Of a stretch of 64,000 bases of DNA, positions 41,691-50,975 are shown piece after piece (position 1 is the first letter of the stretch; each line of letters starts with the position of its first letter). The position numbers were made by a program, and so were the translations under genes. The DNA lies in assembly GCA_943354045.1 (NCBI GenBank), contig CALRBF010000001.1, forward strand, positions 310,001-374,000. The letters run 5' to 3'. This DNA comes from Parcubacteria group bacterium (GTDB lineage Bacteria > Patescibacteria > Paceibacteria > SW-4-49-11). Under the pieces are notes generated by a model that saw only the letters and a list, made by a program, of their open reading frames with translations, did no database searches and was not told where the DNA came from.

Positions 41691-42704
41691 AGCCTCTAAA
41701 ACAGTATAAACTAATTCCAAAGGATAATGTTTTTCTTGAATTTGGTTTATGACAGTTTGGATTTTTGACAAAAGAGAGCTATTCTCTTTTGGTATGGTGA
41801 ACAAAAGTATAAATGGATTATCTTGATTGATATACTCGCAACTAAATCCTTCAGAGCTAGAGGCTATATCTATTGCTAATTCAATATTTTGCATAATTTG
41901 GTTAGAAGTTTGTCCACCGGCATAAATATTAAACATTGGAACTTCTAAATTTTCTTCTAATTCAGCGCCATTGAGTAGGGGGTTGAAGTTTACAATTGCT
42001 CCAAAAGCATGATGTAGATTTTTGGAATGTAATTCTTGAAAATGAAAGTGATGTGTTCGGACAGAGACTGCAGAATTTTGCTCTTGTAGTCTAGTGGTCA
42101 GAATACTAGCAAAACCAGAAGCATATTGCTCACTGGCTGAATCTAGGACTTTATCTTGATTTTGGAATTTATCTAAAATTTTACTCAAAACTTGCTTAGA
42201 ACTTTTGTTAGTTAGAGTGTGAGCTACGGCTCCACATTTTGAGTGAGATGAGACTACAATTTCCTCAATAGTTGGATTATCTTCACATACAGAGATTATA
42301 TTATCTACCATTTGTAATTTTTCCTCGGCTGACATTAGGCATTCACAACCAGGAATTCCAAGTGATAAAGCATGATGAGAAGCGGTTAAATATTGTATTC
42401 TCTCATCAATACAAGGTAACCAAATCATTTTTGGCCTTTTTACTAGACTATCTTTGAGAATTTTGTCTAAATGTAATTTGTATGTATACTCTGACTTATA
42501 TTTTGTCCCATCAAGATGCAAAAACCCTTTTACCCCTAAAACTTCAGATACAGGGTTGCTATATAACAGATTATGATAAGTTTGAGCATATTTTGCCCAC
42601 TCTACACTACGATAAGAATCACAAGAGTTATCAACAGAATTTGCTGACGATATAATTTGGGCTGGCAAACGAAGAAGTGTGCCAAGAGAAGATATTCTAG
42701 ACAT
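41688..42704 (-). CDS. Beta-carbonic-anhydrase-like protein
   Basis: This 338-aa protein (from the ATG at 42704; an upstream TTG opens the same frame at 42740) carries the zinc motifs of beta-carbonic anhydrases: CIDER at residues 98-102 and HSKCGA at 154-159, with IEEIVVSSHS between. Beta-CAs interconvert CO2 and bicarbonate. The protein is longer than the usual 200-230 aa, with about 90 extra N-terminal residues and a diverged C-terminal region. The fold is likely; the activity is unproven. Promoter at 42766-42795. Confidence 0.6.
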   Translation of the reverse strand: MSRISSLGTLLRLPAQIISSANSVDNSCDSYRSVEWAKYAQTYHNLLYSNPVSEVLGVKGFLHLDGTKYKSEYTYKLHLDKILKDSLVKRPKMIWLPCIDERIQYLTASHHALSLGIPGCECLMSAEEKLQMVDNIISVCEDNPTIEEIVVSSHSKCGAVAHTLTNKSSKQVLSKILDKFQNQDKVLDSASEQYASGFASILTTRLQEQNSAVSVRTHHFHFQELHSKNLHHAFGAIVNFNPLLNGAELEENLEVPMFNIYAGGQTSNQIMQNIELAIDIASSSEGFSCEYINQDNPFILLFTIPKENSSLLSKIQTVINQIQEKHYPLELVYTVLEA

Positions 42705-42765
42705 AAATAAAAACAAATAATAGGACAAAGCCCAATACAAATAACAATTATTTTAAGACTTGTCT

Positions 42766-42795
42766 ATTATAAACCTAAGAGGGGGTTTTTGTAAA
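42766..42795 (-). promoter_or_regulatory. Promoter of the beta-CA-like gene
   Basis: TTTACA, an 18-bp spacer ending in GGTT, and a perfect TATAAT on the minus strand. Confidence 0.65.
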
Positions 42796-42858
42796 GGGTA
42801 TATATCAAAAAAATAACAATATATATAAATAATGAAATATACGATATAATAAAGTCAT

Positions 42859-43491
42859 ATGAAGTATTTACTTATACATGGATATGGTATTGGTTTACAA
42901 TACTCTTTTTTTAAATCAGCAGAAGGAGAAAATGCTGGTTTTGGAGCTTTTGAGGATTTGATTATAGTGGGTGAGGCGAAAGTTTTTCGTTGGGAAATAG
43001 CCCGTAAATTAAGTTTTATAGAGTCAATAAACCTGAAACTCAATATAAAACAATATGATATTGAAATGTTAAAGACGGAGAATCAAGAAGTATATGATAG
43101 CTTACAAAAAGAATTAGAGTCAACAAAACCAGAAATAATAGTTTGTCATTCAGCAGGAAGTTCTTTGTTATTAAACTATCTTACCAATCATATATTACCC
43201 CCTTCTGTGAAAAAAATTGTATTTATTCAAAGTAATATTTCACAGAATAGGTTGTTCCCAGAATATTTACAAGCAAAGTTACAAAAAAAAGAGATAAAAT
43301 TGATAAATATGTACTGTTATTGGGATCAGGCTTTATGGTCTCTCATTTTGATTGGAAGACATATATCTATTGGATTATTCGGGAGTAAAAACACATATGT
43401 ACAAAATATATTCTTCCCCCTATACAAAAGGTTAAATTTACACACATCATCAATTAATGATATCAAAATATTTCCGTTTATTGAGGGGTGA
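42859..43491 (+). CDS. Alpha/beta-hydrolase-like protein
   Basis: This 210-aa protein starts with LLIHGYG, the oxyanion region of alpha/beta hydrolases, and has the nucleophile elbow in IIVCHSAGSSLLLNYL (HSAGS, matching GxSxG loosely). A clear late catalytic His is not obvious; candidates are in the C-terminal 50 residues. Its last 24 codons (PLYKRLNLHTSSINDIKIF...) recur as remnants at 45385-45452 and 46261-46334. Confidence 0.6.
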   Translation: MKYLLIHGYGIGLQYSFFKSAEGENAGFGAFEDLIIVGEAKVFRWEIARKLSFIESINLKLNIKQYDIEMLKTENQEVYDSLQKELESTKPEIIVCHSAGSSLLLNYLTNHILPPSVKKIVFIQSNISQNRLFPEYLQAKLQKKEIKLINMYCYWDQALWSLILIGRHISIGLFGSKNTYVQNIFFPLYKRLNLHTSSINDIKIFPFIEG

Positions 43492-43549
43492 AATGCTTTA
43501 CAGGAGACAATATATAGCATATAATAGATAAATATTTGTAATATAAGAT

Positions 43550-44560
43550 ATGAGGGTATATCAATTTCTAGAGAAATTATTTGGAATGGTGGGGAATATC
43601 AAAATTCATCCAGTAGATTTTAATTTGCCTTGGTATAGTATTTATAAGAGATATTGGGTGAGATTAGGGATGTCTTTAATGGCGGAAGTTATAATATGGG
43701 TGTTTTTTACTACCCTACCTTTGATTATAAATTATGCGATTAAAACTCAGAACACAACTTTAGTAATATCTTTAGGAATTAGTTTTATAATGTTATCTAT
43801 AATAGTTCAGACACATATGAGAAGCTATGTTTTGGCCGAGGCTGGTATTATGGGAAGTGTCTCAAATTCAGCTTATATATTCTTTGTTAAAGTTGACCCA
43901 ATTCACCACAGTACTAGAGAGTCTGGTAAAATTATTTCCAAAATTAATAGAGCCGTAAGTGCTTATGAAAACACCACTGATATCCTAACATTTGATTTAC
44001 TACGATTTATAATTCAAATTAGTGTAATTCTAGTCTCATTTATATACTATGACTTCACAATAGGTATTATAGCTGCTGGTAGCTTAATAATAATGTTAAC
44101 TATATCTACAATAAGCCAGATTTTTATAGCTAAAAAGGTAACCCCTAAAGATAATGATCAAGCAGATATACAATCTCAAGTTGAGGTAGAGAGTTTGCAA
44201 CAAGTTGCTCTAATTCGCTCAAGCTTTGCTACTCCAGAACATATTAAGAAAATTAAAAAAACTAATATTAGAACCGGAGAAGTACAAACAACAGTTTGGA
44301 TGAGTTTTATCTCAACAGCTTTTATCCCAAGAGTTTTATACGGGATATTCTTTATGGGCATAGCTTTACTTATTTTAAATCTGGTTAAGATAGGAGACTT
44401 AGATGTAATTACAGCTATTGCTTTAATTACTATGTATATCTCAACTTATAGTATTGTATTGGCGGGTAGAGATGTTGAAAGATTAGTTTCTAATATAGAA
44501 AAAATCAAAAACCTATACACTTATATTCGAGAATATGGAGATTCTAGTTATCCAGTATAA
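43550..44560 (+). CDS. ABC transporter membrane subunit
   Basis: This 336-aa protein has six hydrophobic helices of the exporter type (ABC_membrane), for example AEVIIWVFFTTLPLIINYAI and VLYGIFFMGIALLILNLVKI. It has no ATPase domain; that lies in the next gene 8 bp on. Together they make a half-transporter that would dimerise. The substrate is not inferable. Confidence 0.8.
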   Translation: MRVYQFLEKLFGMVGNIKIHPVDFNLPWYSIYKRYWVRLGMSLMAEVIIWVFFTTLPLIINYAIKTQNTTLVISLGISFIMLSIIVQTHMRSYVLAEAGIMGSVSNSAYIFFVKVDPIHHSTRESGKIISKINRAVSAYENTTDILTFDLLRFIIQISVILVSFIYYDFTIGIIAAGSLIIMLTISTISQIFIAKKVTPKDNDQADIQSQVEVESLQQVALIRSSFATPEHIKKIKKTNIRTGEVQTTVWMSFISTAFIPRVLYGIFFMGIALLILNLVKIGDLDVITAIALITMYISTYSIVLAGRDVERLVSNIEKIKNLYTYIREYGDSSYPV

Positions 44561-44568
44561 TAAATCGT

Positions 44569-45345
44569 ATGCATACAGTTAAGTTAAAAAAATTATATTA
44601 TTCCTATGAGAAGACAAAAGTGTTTCAAAATAATACTCTTGTTTTAGAAGTGTCTCAAAATCAGAAAAATAAATTATATGGAATTATTGGACCCTCTGGA
44701 ACAGGTAAAACTACATTATTATCTATATTAGGAGGACAATTAAAACCACAAAAAGGATCGGTATATATTGATGATATTAATATATATGAAGTTGGCGATA
44801 AGGAGCGGCGAAATATCATAGCGGTACAAATGCAAACAGCTACCGCCCTGAGAGGGACTTTACGCGAGAATTTAGTTTTTGGAATTCAAGAAGATGAGGT
44901 CTTGAATAAAGATGAGTATTTGATTGATGTCTTGAGGCGAGTGGGCTTATGGAGCCTTTTTGAGAATAAAGATGGTCTTGATACTCTAATCGGAGAGGGT
45001 GGTGTTAATTTGTCTGGAGGGCAGAGACAAAGATTAAATTTTGCAGGATTATATTTGAGAGCAAAACATTATAAACCAAGTTTAATCCTAATTGATGAGC
45101 CAACTTCTTCCCTAGATGAAATCAGTGAGCGGGCAATTACTCAAATGATAGATGAATTATCCCAAAAATCAGTCACCTTTGTAGTAGCTCATAGACTCAA
45201 AACTCTAGACCAAGCTGTAGGTATATTAGACACTTCTCTAATCCCAACTTACCCAGAACTCAAATTCTATAACAAAGATGAGTTGATGACAGTCTCCCAA
45301 TATTACAGGGACCTCCAAGCCGGCAAAGCTCAGTTGGAGGAATAG
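44569..45345 (+). CDS. ABC transporter ATP-binding subunit
   Basis: This 258-aa nucleotide-binding domain has Walker A GPSGTGKTT (residues 41-49), the signature LSGGQRQRL (148-156), Walker B LILIDEPTSSLDE (172-184) and the switch His in VVAHRL. It pairs with the membrane subunit upstream. The C-terminal tail after the H-loop is short. Confidence 0.92.
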   Translation: MHTVKLKKLYYSYEKTKVFQNNTLVLEVSQNQKNKLYGIIGPSGTGKTTLLSILGGQLKPQKGSVYIDDINIYEVGDKERRNIIAVQMQTATALRGTLRENLVFGIQEDEVLNKDEYLIDVLRRVGLWSLFENKDGLDTLIGEGGVNLSGGQRQRLNFAGLYLRAKHYKPSLILIDEPTSSLDEISERAITQMIDELSQKSVTFVVAHRLKTLDQAVGILDTSLIPTYPELKFYNKDELMTVSQYYRDLQAGKAQLEE

Positions 45346-45353
45346 GGTTTTTA

Positions 45354-45470
45354 CTCTGGATTATTGAGAATATATCTCCTCTCTATAAAGTTTTTAATTT
45401 ACACATATCATCAATTAATGATATCAAAATATTTCCGTTTATTGAGGGGTGATATTCCAGTATAAGAAAT
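45354..45470. repeat. Composite repeat of dnaE, hydrolase and permease 3' ends (copy 1)
   Basis: ACTCTGGATTATTGAGAATA matches the end of dnaE (47330-47352, inverted gene). It is joined to a remnant encoding PLYKVFNLHISSINDIKIF and the stop of the hydrolase-type gene. Then ATTCCAGTATAAGAAATC resembles the end of the ABC membrane gene (44550-44565). It is non-coding here. Confidence 0.75.
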
Positions 45471-45476
45471 CAGTTT

Positions 45477-46193
45477 TTAAATTATATTTACATAAAAATA
45501 TTCCCAAAATGCTTCTAATATACTCCATATACCAAAGCCGAAAAACATCAGCATTACTGAGTTTGCAATAAAGACTAAAAACAGGACTAAAAATATTATA
45601 ATAAGGGGTTTATTGTATAATCTATTATGTCCAACAACTGGATAACTGATATTGTTGTCTAAATCGGAGGTCTTTACAAGGCTAGTATCAAGAGAGGGTT
45701 TTTTGTTACGATGATACAAAATAAATATAGGAACTATAAGAAATGACCATATAAGGAATAATATTATATGTACACCTATAAATATAATAGGCAAGAAATT
45801 CCAATCATTATTTCCATCAGGAGATAATGTCATAATAAAGCTTAATATTGTAACTATAAAGAGGGCTAAAATACTATCTCTATATCGAGACCAAGATATT
45901 GTCTTATAAAACGTCAAAAACCAATAAAGAAACCAAACTAAAGGCAATGTTGCTGCGGCCATAAAGAATATATAATACAGAAAACCTACGTCAAAGTTAG
46001 AGGTAGCACTTATAAACACTAGTGATAAGTATAATATCAGTATAAGGGATATCACCACGATATAATTTTTAGTATACCTATGTATTTTATTTTGATTAGG
46101 AGTAGTATTTGGTGCTTTGCTATAAATATCTTTAATTTCTTGCAAATTACTATTAACTGAGGGTTGTTCCTGATTTAAATTTATTTCATCCAT
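45477..46193 (-). CDS. Unknown membrane protein (238 aa)
   Basis: Five to six hydrophobic helices follow a 40-residue polar N terminus containing LQEIKDIYSK. The helical part includes WFLYWFLTFYKTISW and GVHIILFLIWSFLIVPIFIL. No family is recognised. The N-terminal LQEI..IY motif is shared with the next gene (310 aa), so the two may be distant paralogues. It is bounded on both sides by the composite repeats. Confidence 0.65.
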   Translation of the reverse strand: MDEINLNQEQPSVNSNLQEIKDIYSKAPNTTPNQNKIHRYTKNYIVVISLILILYLSLVFISATSNFDVGFLYYIFFMAAATLPLVWFLYWFLTFYKTISWSRYRDSILALFIVTILSFIMTLSPDGNNDWNFLPIIFIGVHIILFLIWSFLIVPIFILYHRNKKPSLDTSLVKTSDLDNNISYPVVGHNRLYNKPLIIIFLVLFLVFIANSVMLMFFGFGIWSILEAFWEYFYVNII

Positions 46194-46233
46194 ATGTTTA
46201 TATTAAATATTACTACTTAAAGAATAACATTAT

Positions 46234-46334
46234 TCTTGATTATTGAGAATATATCTCCTCTCTATAAAGTTTTTAATTTACACACATCATCAATTAATGA
46301 TATCAAAATATTTCCGTTTATTGAGGGGTGAAAT
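46234..46334. repeat. Composite repeat of dnaE and hydrolase 3' ends (copy 2)
   Basis: GATTATTGAGAATATATCTC, then CTCTCTATAAAGTTTTTAAT and the remnant ending ATTGAGGGGTGA. It is nearly identical to copy 1 across about 90 bp. Confidence 0.8.
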
Positions 46335-46348
46335 CTATTTGTAGGAGA

Positions 46349-47281
46349 TTATTTTCTCCATAGAAAATAAAACAAAAGAGCATCTATTATTGTTATTATT
46401 AAAGCTACCATCAATACTGCTGAAACGGTAAGATCACCAGCTACTATACCTCCAAGAGATAAAAAGGCAAATCCTAAAAATCCTAATACCAAAAATACAG
46501 AAATTATAATTCTCAATGTTTTATTAGAGTAACTTTGCTCTTTTATATAGGTAGAGGTTTTAGTATTTGCTGAATCTGTTTGATAATATTCTTGTATACT
46601 TTGTATTGGGTCTGTTTTTTTAAAATTATCACTATTTACCATTGATTCAGATTGTTTTGGCTCAAGTTGTATTGATTCATTTTTAATAATATTAAGGGGT
46701 TGAGTTGAAAGGGTTTCCTCAGTAGATCGAGTATTAGTGTCTGTAGATGGAGAGTTTGTATCAGATGTATTAGATATGATGTCTTGATATGAATTATTTT
46801 TTTCAGATTTTGAAACATCACTATTTTGAGCTTGTTTATTATTTAATAATTGCATTTCAGCATATATTTTGTATGCAGACAATAATATAATAATAACCCC
46901 AATTATTTTGGGTAATATATTCCAATCACCAAGCAACGATAGAGCTATAATTATACCAGTGACTGAAAACATAGGAATAAAGGCAACTATATTAATTTTA
47001 TTAGAAAACGTTGCTATTAATAGAGAAAATATCACACTTGCAAAATATAGAAAAATAAATAAATATATAGGAAATAAAAACATTAATAATATACCACTAA
47101 CTCCATTTTGAAAGGTATTGTTCAGGGTAACATCTAATAAAAACAAAGAGTATAAAGAATATAAAACTAGTAATATAAAGTTTATAAGTTTATTAGAATT
47201 TTTTTGAGTTAAACTTTCAGTAGAATTTTGATTAGATTTATATTTAGATTGAATTTCTTGTAGAGGGGTAGGATTATCCAT
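46349..47281 (-). CDS. Unknown membrane protein with Ser/Thr/Gln-rich middle (310 aa)
   Basis: Four helices (about residues 30-140) are followed by a long polar Asn/Ser/Thr/Gln-rich segment and two final helices (IIISVFLVLGFLGFAFLSLG and VSAVLMVALIITIIDALLF). LQEIQSKYKSN at the start and SIQEYYQTDS before the last helices resemble the LQEIKDIYSK motif of the 238-aa protein. The function is unknown. Confidence 0.65.
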   Translation of the reverse strand: MDNPTPLQEIQSKYKSNQNSTESLTQKNSNKLINFILLVLYSLYSLFLLDVTLNNTFQNGVSGILLMFLFPIYLFIFLYFASVIFSLLIATFSNKINIVAFIPMFSVTGIIIALSLLGDWNILPKIIGVIIILLSAYKIYAEMQLLNNKQAQNSDVSKSEKNNSYQDIISNTSDTNSPSTDTNTRSTEETLSTQPLNIIKNESIQLEPKQSESMVNSDNFKKTDPIQSIQEYYQTDSANTKTSTYIKEQSYSNKTLRIIISVFLVLGFLGFAFLSLGGIVAGDLTVSAVLMVALIITIIDALLFYFLWRK

Positions 47282-47326
47282 AATTTTATCTTAATATTAT
47301 ATTTACAGTATATTATCATAATAACA

Positions 47327-50300
47327 CTACTCTGGATTATTGAGAATATATTTGATTCTAGATATAAGTTCTTCGGAATATTGTACTGCAAAATTAGTGG
47401 ATTTTATTTGTACATTTGGGCTATTATAATTAGCAACTAGATATACCGGACAATTGCCTCTAGGCTCTCGATTTAATATATCTCTTACTTTTTCCAAGGA
47501 ATCCTTAGAGGTATGTGGGGGGATAATAATATTAATACCTACAATTTCCTGTCCTTCAGGAGTTGTGGGGATAGTATTTGGTATACTCTCATCAGGCTCG
47601 GGTATACTAGCTCCAATATCCTCAACCGAATTACCATTATCTTTCTTTTCTTTTGTGGTAATCCAAGTATTTATATCAGTATCAGAGAGAGATTTGACTT
47701 CTGATACAATAAACTGAGAACTTCCATCTTTATCTTGGCGCTTTCCTTTGAGAGCAAAACCTTTACCAGGGACAATAGCATCAGATATAGGTCCATAAAT
47801 ACTTGGGAATATAATAGCCTCAATACTATCATTATAATCTTCTAGTGTTACAAATGCCATTTTAGAGCCACTTTTAGTCATAATAATTTTATTCTCTTTG
47901 ATGATACCAGCTAAAATCATCCCCGTTTTTCTTTTAGATTCTTTGAGCTCTTTTATACTTGGAAATGCTAAATCTTCTATAATTGTTTTATACTCATCGA
48001 TTGGATGAGCAGAAATCCATAAGCCAAGATAATGATTTTCTAATTCTAAAATTTGATTTAATTGTTCTGTTGGAGAAATCGGGCTATCTACTAAATCTAA
48101 TACAGGTGCAGTAGGGGCGGTATTTCCAAATAAAGAATTGGTTGGGACTATGGTATTAATATCAGAAAGTTTTTTGATATATAAACTAATAGTATCGATA
48201 TTTGTGATAAGTATATGTCTTTTCTCTAATTCATCTAAAGCTCCCCCTTTGATTAAGGCTTCTAAATTTTTCTTATTCAATTCTTTTGCTGGTATTCTTT
48301 TGAAAAAATCTTCTAAAGAGCTAAATGGCCCATTATCTATTCGCTCTTGCTCAATATATTCTGCTAAATGGGAACTCATATTTTTGATACTTGCAAGACC
48401 ATAGAAAATTGTAGAATCACTGCCAGAAAATTGAGCTTTGCTATTATTTACATGAGGAGCTTGAATCTTGAGACCTAATTGTCGAGATTCTGTAATATCA
48501 ATAGCGATACGCGTCATATCCTTGGCATCACTATTGAGGAGAGCTACCATAAATTGTAGAGGATAATGTGCTTTGAGATAGGCTGTCTGATAGGCGATAA
48601 AGGCATAACAAGCGGCATGCGATTTATTGAATCCATAATCTCCAAAAGGTTCAATTAATTCCCATAATTTTTCCCCAACTTGTCTCTCTATACCTTGTTT
48701 AACCGTACCTTCAATAATATTCGTTTTCTGCTCATCCATTAACTCTTTAATCTTTTTTCCCACAGCTTTACGCAAAGTATCGGCTTCTGGTAGCGAAAAT
48801 CCCGCCACCGCTTGTGAGGCTTGCATCAGCTGCTCTTGGTAAATCATAATTCCATAAGTTGGTTTCAAAATAGGCTCCAGATTAGGGTGTAAATAAGAAA
48901 CCTCCTCCTTACCATGTTTACGAGCAATATAGGTAGGAATAAGCTCCATAGGACCGGGTCTATACAGGGAAACCATAGCAATAAGATCATTAAAGTCTGA
49001 TGGTTTTAATCCAATAAGAGCTTTTTTCATTCCCTGAGATTCGAATTGGAATACCCCAGTTGTTTGTCCTTTTTGGAATAATTTATAGGTTAACGCATCT
49101 TTGATAGGAAGATTATTGATATCAATAATAGTTCCTGTTTGAGATTGTATTAACTCAAGAGTAGACTCAATAGTTGAGAGATTAGATAATCCCAAAAAAT
49201 CCATTTTAAGAAGTCCTAAATCTTCAATCGCATGCATTTCATATTGAGTAGTAATAGATGTTTTTCCTCCAGATTCAGAAATTTGTAGGGGAGTATAAGA
49301 GGTGAGTTTTTTGGGAGATATCACCACAGCACAAGCATGGGTGGAAGTATGCCTCACCGACCCTTCTAATTCTTGAGCGGCATCAATAAGAGTTGTTACT
49401 TTTTCTTCTTGCTCATAGCGAGCTTTGAGTTCTCGAGAATTGGCTATAGATTTAGCAATAGTTTTTTGTTCGATAAGCTTTGCAATAGAATCACATAGCC
49501 CATAAGAATACCCGAGAGCCCTCCCTGTATCTCGAATCGCGGCTTTGGCTGCCATTGTCCCAAAAGTACAAATTTGAGCCACATGATCTTGCCCATATTT
49601 TTGAGCCACATAGTTAAGTACTAATTCTCTCTTATTATCCTGAAAGTCAATATCGATATCGGGCATAGATACACGGGCAGGATTCAAAAATCGCTCAAAC
49701 AAAAGCTGATATTCTAGAGGATCAAGATCGGTTATAGCAAGTAAATAAGCAACCAAACTTCCAGCCGCAGAACCTCTACCCGGCCCTACCAATATGCTAT
49801 TACTTTTAGCCCAATTAATAAAATCAGATACAATGAGAAAATAGTCAATATATCCAGCAGTTTTGATAACATCAAACTCATATTCGAGGCGTTCTCGTAT
49901 AGGTTTTTGATCTTTGCCTGGATAGCGTTTTACTATTCCATCTTCACAAAGATACCGAAGATAATTCTCATTTGATAATTTTTCTCCTGACTCAAGTGCA
50001 GGTACTTCAAAGGCAGGAAGTTGAATTTGATACAGAGGAATTTCTACATTACAAGCATTAGCAATAGTTCTGGTATTATGAATAGCCTCTTCTGGAATAT
50101 TAAGTTCTTGAGCTAAAGTATATATTTCCTCGGCTGATTTGAGAGAATAATCTTCATAGGCAAAGCTAATACGATCAGGATTTTGAATAGTTGTTTTATA
50201 CTTAATGGCAAGCATAATATCGTGAGCTGTTTTTTGCTCAGGAGTGAGATACATACTTTGCGCTGTTAGAACAAGAGGAATTTGAGCAGATACCCCGAGC

Positions 50301-50845
50301 TCAGTTAATAGGATATTTGCTTTTAATTGGTCAGGGGTATTGATAAGTGGTAAAACTTCAAAATAAAGGTTTTCTTTAAAAATATCTTTATAAGATTTTA
50401 CCCAAGCTGAAACTTTGGAAGGGGTATGAATAAGATAAGAGGCGATTTCCCCTGTATAATTACCAGTAAGACAAATAATATCATCAGAATATTGGGATAA
50501 TTCCTCAAAAGAAACATATTTATGAGTATTAAGTCGAACCAGAGAGGCAAGCTCAATCAAATTCATATATCCAGCATAGGATTTAGCAAGTAGGGTTAAG
50601 GAATAGCTTTTATTATCTCCTGCATCAAAGCTTCCAACAGATAGACATATTCCTAATATTGGTTTTATATTAGCTTTTTTTGCTTTTTCATAAAACTCAA
50701 TAGCCCCAAACATATTATCCTTATCGGCAAGGGTTATGGTATCAAACTCTAATAATTGAGCTCTTGCAATAATAGCATCAATGGAACCAATGGCCTCGAG
50801 TATGCTGTAATGAGAGCGAGTATTAAGATGGACAAATTCTTGCAT
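47327..50845 (-). CDS. dnaE: DNA polymerase III alpha subunit DnaE
   Basis: The replicative polymerase catalytic subunit, 1172 aa. It has the N-terminal PHP domain (FVHLNTRSHYSILEA), the polymerase core with GRGSAAGSLVAYLL and PDIDIDFQDNKR (catalytic Asp residues), VSLYRPGPMELIP, NKSHAACYAFIAYQTAYLK, and a C-terminal OB fold. It is standard length for DnaE1. Its 3' end supplies part of the composite repeats nearby. A 23-bp piece of the tail recurs at 45352. Confidence 0.96.
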   Translation of the reverse strand: MQEFVHLNTRSHYSILEAIGSIDAIIARAQLLEFDTITLADKDNMFGAIEFYEKAKKANIKPILGICLSVGSFDAGDNKSYSLTLLAKSYAGYMNLIELASLVRLNTHKYVSFEELSQYSDDIICLTGNYTGEIASYLIHTPSKVSAWVKSYKDIFKENLYFEVLPLINTPDQLKANILLTELGVSAQIPLVLTAQSMYLTPEQKTAHDIMLAIKYKTTIQNPDRISFAYEDYSLKSAEEIYTLAQELNIPEEAIHNTRTIANACNVEIPLYQIQLPAFEVPALESGEKLSNENYLRYLCEDGIVKRYPGKDQKPIRERLEYEFDVIKTAGYIDYFLIVSDFINWAKSNSILVGPGRGSAAGSLVAYLLAITDLDPLEYQLLFERFLNPARVSMPDIDIDFQDNKRELVLNYVAQKYGQDHVAQICTFGTMAAKAAIRDTGRALGYSYGLCDSIAKLIEQKTIAKSIANSRELKARYEQEEKVTTLIDAAQELEGSVRHTSTHACAVVISPKKLTSYTPLQISESGGKTSITTQYEMHAIEDLGLLKMDFLGLSNLSTIESTLELIQSQTGTIIDINNLPIKDALTYKLFQKGQTTGVFQFESQGMKKALIGLKPSDFNDLIAMVSLYRPGPMELIPTYIARKHGKEEVSYLHPNLEPILKPTYGIMIYQEQLMQASQAVAGFSLPEADTLRKAVGKKIKELMDEQKTNIIEGTVKQGIERQVGEKLWELIEPFGDYGFNKSHAACYAFIAYQTAYLKAHYPLQFMVALLNSDAKDMTRIAIDITESRQLGLKIQAPHVNNSKAQFSGSDSTIFYGLASIKNMSSHLAEYIEQERIDNGPFSSLEDFFKRIPAKELNKKNLEALIKGGALDELEKRHILITNIDTISLYIKKLSDINTIVPTNSLFGNTAPTAPVLDLVDSPISPTEQLNQILELENHYLGLWISAHPIDEYKTIIEDLAFPSIKELKESKRKTGMILAGIIKENKIIMTKSGSKMAFVTLEDYNDSIEAIIFPSIYGPISDAIVPGKGFALKGKRQDKDGSSQFIVSEVKSLSDTDINTWITTKEKKDNGNSVEDIGASIPEPDESIPNTIPTTPEGQEIVGINIIIPPHTSKDSLEKVRDILNREPRGNCPVYLVANYNSPNVQIKSTNFAVQYSEELISRIKYILNNPE

Positions 50846-50975
50846 ATAAAATAAATATTTCCTTTTGTATATTATAGCATATTTATAATGAGGTATAATA
50901 ATGTATTAATAAGATGAGAAACATCGTAGACAAAGAGAAGAGACATGCTATACTAAAGAGAAGAAATAAAAAAAT

